NCBI GenBank assembly: GCA_031261345.1
Contig: JAISKC010000081.1
Coordinates: 1-36,337 of the forward strand
From: Eubacteriales Family XIII. Incertae Sedis bacterium
GTDB lineage: Bacteria > Bacillota > Clostridia > Peptostreptococcales > Anaerovoracaceae
Reading direction: 5' to 3'
DNA length: 36,337 nt
In this document: piece by piece, positions 5,373-17,300 of the stretch
Numbering within the stretch: the stretch's first letter is position 1
How the letters are laid out: every line of letters starts with the position of its first letter
Translations under genes and position numbers: made by a program
Notes under the pieces: model-generated
Seen by the model: only the letters and a program-made list of their open reading frames with translations
What the model was told of the DNA's origin: nothing
The model's database searches: none

Positions 5373-8300
5373 ATGGGGGTACATGCTATGTATTCGGATG
5401 GATATCAAAAAAATGTAAAAATTTCTCATAGGGGGGGGTATCTGGTAAGTCAGAATCTTTCTCCTCGAAATCTTGCTAAACGTGGGGTTTGTTTTCTCGT
5501 CACGTTTGTGATGATTTTTGGGACTCTGTTCTCATCGGGGCTTTGGGGGTCGCCGATAGCAGAACAGGCTCATGCCAGTTCGGGAGACACTCCCGCAGAA
5601 AATACGATAAACTTTGATTTGCAGAGGCATATGGCTACAGAGGCCTACAATAATGTCTACTGGACACTCAAAGACCTCAGCATACATATCTATACGCCGA
5701 CAACCGATCATATGATGGAGGATTATATACCGGATGCTATACAGTCGGTTTCACTGACTTATCCTTCGACACTCACGATTGATACGAGCTTCGTTGCAGG
5801 CACACAGGTTGATACAGGAATTTATTCAACTGGAAATCTTGCTGCACCTTGGGCAAAGTGGATTTCGTACGGTACTACTACAAATGCAAACTATGTGGAT
5901 AAGAATGGTATTGCCTTCCCTGCGAAGACGACGGTATTCAATATAAAGGCGGCCGATGCATCGACATATGCCAAATCAGCTATTGCTGAAGCGATCATAG
6001 GTGCTTTTAGATTTAAGTCAGCCGGTTCGGGTGCAGATGTCGGAAGTATCACGATGAATTTCTCATCTGACGAGATGGTCAGTTGGATCGATGACGACGG
6101 CTACAAACATTTCTACAAGTATTACGCATTTACTGGAGATGGACTTGCTAACCCAAATAGTTGGTATAGAGCATACAATCTTGCACTTTCAAAAACATAC
6201 AATGGACTGAATGGTTATCTCGTAACTATCACGAGTGCACAGGAACAAGATGTCCTTGGCATTTTTCTAAACGGAAAGGCCAGTTGGGGCGGTGGTACTC
6301 GTATCAAATATGCCCCTGGTATAACGAGTGTTGGTCAATATTCATCTACTGTTTCAAACACTGCGGTCGCACTTAATGGAATTGATATGAGTAAGGATAG
6401 CTATGGAGCACCCCGCACAGATTTGCAACAAATCGGTGTTGCCGCAAACGGCAAACCCGATAGAAATCCTATACCTGAACTCCCAGAAGGCGTTAGCACT
6501 AGTCAAAATGGTCAAGTCTATTATTTTAGTGGTAATGCAGCTCCCGTGATACCGTGGTATTGGTGTGCCGGTCCTGAGAAGGAAAACAGACATGAAAATC
6601 TTCCAACTCAGTACGGTCCTGTGAAGGTATTGGGTGTGCCATTTTATTCAAGGGCAACTTTTGGCGGAGCTACTAATCTATTACCAACAGAAACGACAGA
6701 CGAATATCCAGATGATCCATATATGAATCCGGCGTATGACACAGGGCTCGTTACAGACCCGACCACAGGTGAGCTAATGTTCACGTATTGGTTTAGAAAT
6801 GGGAAAACATGGACAAATCCTAATGGTACATCCGGTATTTCGACTGGTACGGTGGAGCCAAATAGTGCTACAACTGAGGATTATCTCCAACCCGGTTGGA
6901 ATGGTTCACCGTGCTGGAATGACAAATTTACAGGTGTTCCCGGTTACTTCGTAGAGTTCTCAGAGGGCTGGGCAGAGGACGGCGGCGGTACATATACTGC
7001 ACCAAAGACAGAAAAGACAATCAATCTTCCTACGGCAGTTGACATCAATCACATTGACATAGCTACGGGTCTTGCCATACATACCCCGACCATCGCACCG
7101 TCAAGCATCCTCGACTACCGTAATTATGTAGTAGGTGGCGGCACGATTGAAAAGGGTGCTTTTGTAGGGGCAAATGCGATAACAGGCTACACCTTTGCGA
7201 GCACATCGCCGGAGTTTTATTACAACGCCGCAAGTAATCAGAATTTGACATATTACTATACGCGGAATGCGATAGCGAATCCTGTAACATATAATGTTGA
7301 GAAGCAGGAATTCGGCGGATATAAGCTGAAGACGCCTACTATAAACGAGGATTACGGCGGAATACGCTTGGTTACTATCACGCATCCGCAGACGCTGACC
7401 GTATCAGATGACGGAGACTTCACGGCGGCGAATGGCTGGAAGAAGTCAATACAGACGGGCGTTACAACGGTAACGAGCTATATATTCGATGGATATGATG
7501 GCGCACTTTTGGGCAAGGACGGAATAGACAGCGACTATTCGGCCGCGCCAGAAGATGTTCAGACATCGCTTGCCAAGCTTGTTCTATCGGTCAATTCCGA
7601 TACAGGGAAAAATCCCAATTATGAAGGACCGGAAGACGATGTAACGGGAAATATCACAGTTGGCATCAAGTATTTCAATAGCGGATCAGCTGCAGTATCA
7701 TCAAAACAGGACGCAATTCCGCAGCCGATCACGGTGAAGTATCTGAAAGCGGGTACGAGTATACCTGTAGATACAGCTGCCGCACCAGAAGAGGTCAAAA
7801 GAGGTCTCACTAACGGAGGCTATACGATTTTGACTCATGAGGATGTGGACACAGCTAAGGCCGTCGAGGGTTGGAAAGCACCGACTACTTCAAGAATCAC
7901 CATAGATGGAGTGGCTTCAAGTATGTACGGCTCAGCAACAGTGCCGTATGACGGAACAGCTCATACGGTCATCTACTACTATATACCAACGGCCGGATAT
8001 ACTGTTGGATTTGAGACATTGCCGGATATTTCAGAATTAGACTCGAGCTTAGAAGCAGCCTTTTCTGCTGTCAAGCCACAGTCGCAGTCAGTTCCGGCAA
8101 CAGGGACGGCAAAGGCAACAGAACCAGCACCACCGGCAGTAGCGGGATATAAATTTGATGGTTGGTATGATGAGGCTGATAATAGCCTTGAAAAAGAGGC
8201 ACAGGAGGCAGGGACTGAATTTGACTTTGAAACTCCGATAGACAGTGTCGAGGCAATCAATACTACTAATACACTTTATGCACATTGGTCTGAGGCCGAT

Positions 8301-11300
8301 GATGTAACAGTTACATTCAATATAGATGGCTCTGCCGATATTGGAGCAGGATTGGCAGGCAATTTCATAGAGGGCACAAAACCAAATGATAGAGATGGAA
8401 TAGCCGCACCGAAGCTGAAATATAACGGTGTCCTTCAGGTGGATTCAACCCCTCTCGCCGTTGCAGCACAGTTCCTAAGATGGACAGATAGCCCTGAAGT
8501 TTCAGGCGGAAAAGAATATACGGTAGGCTCAACAAGGGTAGATGATGATGTTACGCTCTATGCTCATTGGTCAGCTAGACCCGGACTTTTGAACCTGATA
8601 TATCAGCCAAATGCACAGGGTGGAACGACAGTCGTCGCTGGAACGATGCCGGAAAATAGGGCGAATGTGCAATACAATGAAGAGTTGGTGGCACCTTTCA
8701 ATACCATAGCTGCGGCTCCAATATCACCTGGATATGTATTCTCCCACTGGAATTTGTCGGGTAGCAGTGAGTTCACATTCCCACAGCGTGTTACTACAAA
8801 TACGGTGCTTGTAGCGCAGTGGACGGCAAAGCCCGAGGTTGCAATCACATTTGACTGGGGCAGCCCCATAGGCGGTGCTCAGGTTGACAATATGCCGAGC
8901 ACTATCGCACACCAGAGATATAACGATGTGATATCGGATAACTTGAATGTACCGGCGGCAGAGGGAAATCACTTCCTCGGCTGGAAGACAGAAGGCGGCG
9001 ACGATGTCGTACTGCAACTTCAAAACGAGTCGAATAGGTTGACCGCGACCAGATTCACAGAAGCTACAAAATTGGTAGCGCAATGGTCGGCGGCCGACCC
9101 TGTTTCCCTTACATTCCATAAGGGACGTATCTCGGACGGCGATGGGCCTGACAGTGCTAGCGTGCTAAATGGCACGATGCCGACACCGAATCCATACAGC
9201 CTCGTATTCAATAGCTATCTGCCGATAGACCTAAGGGAGCCTGTCGTACTTGGCTATGCATTCACGGGTTGGTGGAGCACGGAAACAGGTTTTGCAACAC
9301 ATTTCACCTTAGGTCAGTCCGGCTCTCGTTTCACAACAGCTGAGCAGGATATCTACGCCAGATGGGACGCAAGAGACCCACTTTCAGTTACATTCAACCT
9401 CAATCTGAGCCAGACGGGGGATAAGTCCGCCGAAGAAGGAACGATACCGAAGAACTATGACGGCGGCAGTGGAAACAATGCGAAGGTCGTATATAACGAC
9501 AGAATAGATCCGCTCAATCCGGTAGTATTGGGTTATACGTTTGATGGCTGGTATACTACGGGCACGTATGCGAATCAAAATAGCGGCACGAAGGTCGATC
9601 TTGGTCTGACCGGCGACCGTATCACGTCCAATTTGCAGCTCTATGCGAAGTGGACAGAGACGGGAACGCGCCTTGTCGCATTTGACAAGAATCCACCGGC
9701 AGGAAAAGACAACAACGATGTCATAAGCGGGACATTCACGAATGACCTTCCATCGTTTGAATATGGTGCCATTATCCCAAGTGGCATCACTACGAGTCCG
9801 GAAATCGTGGGCTATAAGTTCCTCGGTTGGTCGACACAGAGAACGGGCGGTAGCCTTTTCACCTTCGACAGCGACAGGCTGCTCGGAGGCGGACAGACGA
9901 TGTTCACGCTATATGCACAGTGGCAGCAGTCGGGACCGGCTACAGTCTCATTTAAGCCGAACGCAGTAAGTGGTGTATCGGGCCTGCCGGCAAACGACAG
10001 CGTCGTGATAAGCACGCTTGCAACGAAGCCGTCAGCAGTTCCCGTTCGCGAAGGATATTCCTTTGTGAAGTGGACGCTTGCTTCTGGCGACAATTCTGCT
10101 GAGGCCGATTTCTTCGGCGCAGCTGAGCAAAAATCCATAAGCAGAATCAAAGACGATACGGAGCTTTATGCGAGTTGGAAGACCGAAGAAGCGCAGACCG
10201 TAACGTACTATAAGAACACACCGGAGCTTGCAAATGAGGGAGATATAAAGAACTTCCCAGCCGGCAATCCTTCTGCACCTTACAACTCAAAGGTAGCTGA
10301 GCCTGCAACAGATCCGACCTTAGTTGGCTATCAGTTTGGCGGTTGGTATAAGGACGTAGCAGGGACTATTCCTTACGACTTTGACAGCACATATGTCCAA
10401 GGTGCAACCAATATCTATGCGAAGTGGATATATAAGGTGCCACTCACGGTCAGTTTCACAGCGAGCAATGCGGTGGCAGGAACGGTGCCAACTCAAGTGT
10501 TTGTACCTTATGGTTCCACCATACCTTCGGATCTCAGCACACCAATCAGAGCCGGAAGACAGTTTGCCGGTTGGTATACAGCTGCTGGAGCTTCCGGAGA
10601 TGAGTATGTGCTCGGAGAGTCGGGGACAGTCATATACGGCAGTGCCAATCTGTTTGCACATTGGACGACGAAAGGCGATACAATCACGGCAACATATAGC
10701 GCGGCAGAAGCGGTAGGCGGAACCGTTCCGGTACCGGTAGCAGACCTTCAGTATGGCGGCACTATCACTCGTCCGGAAAAGGATCCCGTCCGCATTGGAC
10801 ATAAATTCCTTGGCTGGTATATAGACGCTGGTCTAAACACCCCCGTAGGTTTCGCAGACGATGAGAGTCCTACATATATCACAGAGGCAACCGTTCTTTC
10901 CGATGATGCGGCCATAGGTTTCACGCTTTATGCTAAATGGGCTGTTGCATCTGCCATAGCTTTGGACTATCAGTATGCTACGGCAACATCAGGACAAGAT
11001 GGCTTAGACTATGGAGACCTTCCTGAAAATGAAAGTCTTCCGTATACAAGTGTATTCGCACCGGTTAGCGAACCATATCTTTCCGGTTATGAATTTTCCG
11101 GTTACTATACAGACCCGACCGAAGGCGTGAAACTCATAGAGGGCACGACGCGTATCACGGGTGCTGAAAACGGCGATGCCGAGACGCCCTCCATAGCGGT
11201 CTACGCACGCTTCACGAAGATAAAGAACACGACCATCGCGTTCTCAAAGGGTATCAATGCAGACGGAGTCGTTCCTACTAAGGTCTTCGGCATGCCGGAA

Positions 11301-14300
11301 CCCGCGTCGGTGAAATACAACGGCGTGATGGATAAGCCGGAAGACCCGACAGCAGAGGGCTATCGTTTCCTCGGTTGGTATAAGGAAGGCGATACGGAAG
11401 AGACATACGGCGACAAGATCAAGTTTAGAGGTGAAGGGACGGAGACCCGTGTAACGGATAGTTTTCTTGCCTATGCAAAGTGGGCAATAGAGACCGATAC
11501 GGTTACTATCACATTTGATGCGAATGATGCAGAGGCGTTTGCTATCACCATACCTAGCCCGATCACCGGAGTTCACTTCGGAGGTCTTGCACCTGCACCT
11601 TCAAAGACACCTAAGGCAAACGGAAAGATATTTGCCGGTTGGTATACATCAGAGGCACTTGCGGCGGCGAAGACACCCGGCACGGAAGTAGATTTCACGA
11701 GCCATAGATTTGCACCTGCTGAGGGCGATTTGAGCGATGACGTCGTGCTTTATGCGGGCTGGAATGCAGCACCGAATGTGACGGTCACATATGACTTGAC
11801 ATCGAATCTGCCAAACGGTCAGATTGTAGATGCCAACGGAACTCCAGCGAGTGCCGAAGCACCTGACGGTAGCTATATAGCGAGTCCAGTAGGAGATACT
11901 CCTACGAATAACACATATATCTTCGTTGGTTGGTATACAGAGGCAACAGGTGGAAGCCCCGTCCAGTTTGGCAATGGCGGTCTACTCTTAGACGGAGATA
12001 CAACCATATATGCCAGATGGATGGTGAAGAGCAGCATATCTGTAGAATTCTCAGCAAACAATGCTGATTATGCTCCTGTGGCAGCGGGCACAATACCGCA
12101 GGCACAGTCGATACTTCCGGGAACAAAAGCGACTGAGCCATTGATAGAGCCGATAATAGAAGGACGTGAATTCATAGGTTGGTTCCTCGTTGGAAAGGGC
12201 GTTGATGAGGCGAATTTTGATAGTCCATTTGACTTCGACACAATCGTTCTTGCTCCTGATAGTGATGCCGCCGCCGGAGAAATTGCGAGCATAAATAACG
12301 AGGGCAAGTCTACTCTGACCCTTCTTGCAAACTGGAAGACGCATGCGAGCTCAACCCTTACATTTGATGCAAATGCTACTGATGGAATTGTCGAAGATGA
12401 TATAGAAGGACTGCCACCTGCGAGCGCAGAAGTTTTATACAATGCACTTTACAGCAAGCCAGCTGACCCGTCCTATCCGGGACGTGAGTTCCTCGGCTGG
12501 TTCACAGATGCCGAAGATGGTGAACTCTACGATTTCACAGAGCGCGTCAAAGAGTCTGCAGACCTATACGCACACTGGAGCGGTGCAAAGGGTGCGGTCA
12601 GTGTTACTTTTGATCTAAACGATTCAGTCGGCTCACCTGTAGTTGAGGGAGCACCAAAAGACTATGACGGCGAGGGAGACAACAATCCTAAGCTCGAATT
12701 TGCTTCACTCATACCTACACCTTCGGCTACGCCGATAAGGGAAGGATATAGGTTCACGGGCTGGACCACAGAGAAGAACGGCAACACGGCGTACAACTTC
12801 AATACCATGAGAGCAAACGGAGATACCGTCATCTACGCAAAGTGGGTAGCGGCAGCTTCTCTGAATGTTACTTATCTAAAATTACCGCCGGACGGAGCGT
12901 CTATCATCACGGGCACAACTCCATCTGACACCACTATAGCCTACGCCTCTAAGGTGACCGAGCCGGAAGCTCTGTTCACACCAAAAGCGGCAGGATACAA
13001 GTTCGCCGGTTGGAGAACCTCGAGTGCGGCACTTGCACCTCTGTTTGATTTTAATGCGAGACAGACCGACGATGTTACGCTCTTCCCATCATGGGTGAGC
13101 GCGGCTGATATAGCTGTGTCGTTCAATGCAAACGCGCCGGAAGAAGCCGGAGAGGCTCCTGTAGCAAATCTGCAGAGCGGTATCACAGTCGCTTACGACG
13201 GAACGCTCCAGAGCGGCCTCAAGACACCGACACTCAAGGGATACAAATTCAGCGGTTGGGCCTTGTCAGAAAATGGGAATAGCCCTGTCGTAGTAGGCGT
13301 TACCAGACTTGAAAGCTCAACTCCGAACGAGTCGGCGCCAGAGCTTGTGCTCTATGCAACATGGGAACTTCAGGCACCGCTGGACGTGTCATTTGATGCA
13401 AATGTACCGAACAATAGAATACTTGTTGAAGGAACGGTTCCCGAAACGCTCACAGGCGAGAACGCTGTCATCTACGGCACGAGCATTGAAGAACCTTCGC
13501 TTGAGCCGATAGTAGAAGGCCATGAGTTCATCGGCTGGTTCACGGAGAAGGTCGGAGGAACTGAATTCAAGTTTGCCGACAGCGCGAGCCCCGATACAGT
13601 AACCGAGAACATAACGCTTCATGCACATTGGTCAGGTTTGAAGGCCGACGTAACGGTTGGATTCAGGGCAAATGATGCTGCAGGCTCAAGAATTGTAGCA
13701 GGCACACTGCCTGAGGATATTTCCCTGACATACAATGCACAGGGATACTCACCTTCGCTTCAGCCTATAAGAGTCGGCTACCAGTTCAACGGCTGGTTTG
13801 ATTCATCGGCTAAGGCAAATCTGGCAGCAGCGGGTGATGATGGAGTTACTCCATTTATCTTCACAGAAAGAGTCTCAAATACGGTAAGCCTCTACGCAAG
13901 CTGGATATCTAAGTCTTCCGATTTGACATTTGCATTCAATGCAAACGATGCCGAAGGAAGCCGCGTAGTTGAGGGCACACTTCCCGAGGCTTTGAGCGCA
14001 CTGTCATACAATACGACTATATCTACACCTGCGAGGACCCCGATAAGGGTAGGCTACGTGTTTGATGGTTGGTATACAACAAATGAACTCGACGTTCCGT
14101 TCATATTTGATGGGAGCGAGGAGTCAACACGTATCGTTTCTTCCGGTAGCGCATATGCAAAGTGGACTATCAGAGCAAACAGAACGGTCAGCTTCGATGC
14201 AAACAACGCAGTTGCACTTGGCTCGACGCTTCCCGGCTCGGAATTCAACAGCGTGCCGTACGGCGACGTGCTGCCGATTAATATTCCTGTGCCTGTAGCT

Positions 14301-17300
14301 CCCGGCTATCAGTTTGCCGGTTGGTTCACAGAAAGAACGGGCGGAACAGAGTATATACCCGGAACAACGAGGGTGAACGCAAACGTTCAGCTCTATGCAC
14401 AGTGGGGTGCTCAGCCGACATCGACCGTCCACTTCAGTGAAAACGGCGCCAACGCAGTAGCGTTGACCTTGCCAGCAGACCTTGCAGGCGTGAAATACAA
14501 TGCGACTATCACGAAGCCTGTGATCGATCCTGTAGCTTCAGGAAAGAGATTTGTAGGTTGGTATAAGGATCCGGCAGGAACTGAACCGTTCAACTTCACG
14601 GGAGCGGATACACCTGATAGAATTGCAGCTTTCGATACCATCGAAAATGAGGTGGTTACGGCGTTCGGAACAACGCTCTATGCGAAGTGGGAAGACAGAT
14701 TGCCACTCACGGTAACATACGAGTTCAGCGAGCCTGTGAAGAGCTGGATAGGCTCAGCGCGAGATGCCATCATAGTAGATGTGCCCGCGACAGAGGACAA
14801 TGCTCACGTATACAACACACCTATCGATGCTGCGACATCTATACCAATTGTGCTCGGATACGAGTTTGCCGGTTGGGCATATCTCGACGAGAACGGAGCG
14901 TATTACGTCCCCGGTATCACACTTGTAACGAAGAATGTGAGACTTACAGCACAGATGACAGAGAAGGATGACCTCGCATACGCATACAACAAAGGCAATG
15001 CACCAACAGGCGTAACGGTATCAAATCTTCCCGGAGGCGATTCGGCACCATACAATTCAACGTTAGACGCACCTGAAAATCCGCAGATTGTGGGCTATCA
15101 GGTCGAGGGCTGGTATACAACCAAGCCTGCAAACTGGACAGTGCCAAACGAGATCCCGAATCCTTTGGATGAGTTCATCTTTGAGGGAGGAGAGGAGCAA
15201 GCTACACGTATCACAAAGGGCATCATCCTCTATGCAAACTGGGTAGTGGCAGAGCCTACGACACTGACATTTGCAGCAAACGACAACATTGGCTCCCAGA
15301 TAATAGCAGGAAGCCTGCCCGGAAACAGGACGGTAGCTTTCAACGGAACGGCGACGAGACCGTCTAAGGAGCCGAGAAGACCTGGCTTTGAATTCAATGG
15401 CTGGTATGAGTCGGTCGAAGCGGCCAATGCCGATTCAGCACTTGGCACGAACGCTATAGATTTTGCTACGGCAAAGCTCGCTACAGTTTCAGGCGGAACA
15501 AAGACGCTCTATGCCGGCTGGAAAGCGGCAGATGATGTGGCTGTAACGTTCGATTTCAACTTGCCTGATGAAGACGGTATTGAGGAAAATGTTATAGATG
15601 AGGGACTTACAGATGGTACGTCGGTAGCACCTTATGACGCTATCAAGAAGTATGCTACTATCACGCCACCATCAATCGGTATCACCGGTGAATACGGTGA
15701 ATTGGGCTTTGAATACAAGTATGAGTTTGATGGTTGGTATACCGATGCTTCCAATGGCACAAAGTACGATTCAGGTCAGATAACTGAAAACACTACACTC
15801 TATGCGCATTGGACTAAGGTAGAAGCCGATCAGCACTTTGTCCATTACTACGGAAATGCACCGGAAGGCAGGGAGATCATAGGAACTCTACCCGCGACGG
15901 AGCAGGTGGCGGACAGTAATTCCGCATCAGCACCTACGACAGAGCCGGTAGTTGAAGGCTATGTATTCGGCGGTTGGTATGAGCAGGAGCAGCTTGCAGC
16001 TGGTGATGCATACGACTTTGAAACACCTGTCACTGATTCACTGAACCTTTACGCGAAGTGGACGGAATACTCAGGAGCCTCAATAGATGTAATATGGCAC
16101 GCGAATGCAGACACCGACATAGTTACTGGAATCCCGCAGAACTTGACGGGTGTAACATACAATACGAAAGTCTCAGGACCTGCTGACGGCTCGGTGATAA
16201 GAGCGGGCTACACGCTTGTTGGTTGGTATACAGACCTGAGCCTTGATAGCCAGTATCTATACTCGTTTGACGCTGAGGATATTCTCGCAAACAGAGCTAC
16301 AGCACCGCTAGGTCTCTACGCTAAGTGGGAAGAGGTGTCGGACAAACTGGATGTGAGCTTCGTAGCGGACGGCGCAAACAATGTGCCGAGCACAGAACAG
16401 GTCGCCTCAAACGGATTTGCGACCAAGCCTGAGACGGATCCATGGAAGACTGGATTTGCCTTCAAGGGTTGGTACACTACAGCTACGGGCGATGAGAAGT
16501 TCAACTTCGAGCAGACACGCATATCTTCTAGCACGATCATATACGCACAGTTCACAGCTGATGCAAGAACCTTCACGGCGATGTTTGAAAACTATGCGCC
16601 GGCAGGAACTGAGATAGCGACGGCGATTCCGGACAATCAGACCTATGGTTATAACGGACTCATCACAAAGCCCTCAGAAGACCCGATAGCACTCGGATAC
16701 AGCTTCGGCGGTTGGAGAGTGGACACCAGAGAAGATTCTGATCTGTTTGACTTCAACGTGCCGTATAGAACGAGTGAACATATCTATCCATCTTGGGTGC
16801 AACAGGCAGGGGTGAACGTAACGTTTGCTTCGAATGAGCCTGCTGAGCCTGAAGGCCTCGTAGTTGAGGGGCTTCCCGAGAATACAGCCGGTGCTTACAA
16901 CTTCGTGCTTCCGCAGATAGATGAGCCTACACTTGTCGGCTACACGTTTGACGGTTGGTATGATGCGGCTACAGATGGAAACGAAGTGGTTCCGGGTATT
17001 TCCAGAATAACTTCTGACATCGTGCTATATGCGAGATGGATCGAGGCAGGACAGATAGCTGTAACGTTTGCACTGAATGTGCCGAACGGTGCTACGGTCA
17101 TCGCGCAGCCGCCTTCACTCACTGTCAATGTGCCTTCGGGCGGCAGTGTAGAAGAGCCTGCTGTTTCGCCGGAGCTGACGAGCTATGAGTTTGTTGACTG
17201 GTATGAAGATGATGAATTGACCATTCCGTTCAACTTCCTTCTGACTAAGATAACGGCAGCTACGACTATATATGCCGGTTGGTCTGACAGAAAGGCTGAT

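Noticed and set aside
6118-6965. Diversity-generating retroelement target (lectin-like domain as variable protein)
   Set aside because: Lectin-type folds are classic targets of such elements, but there is no reverse transcriptase or template repeat in the window, and the domain is N-terminal rather than at the end of the protein.
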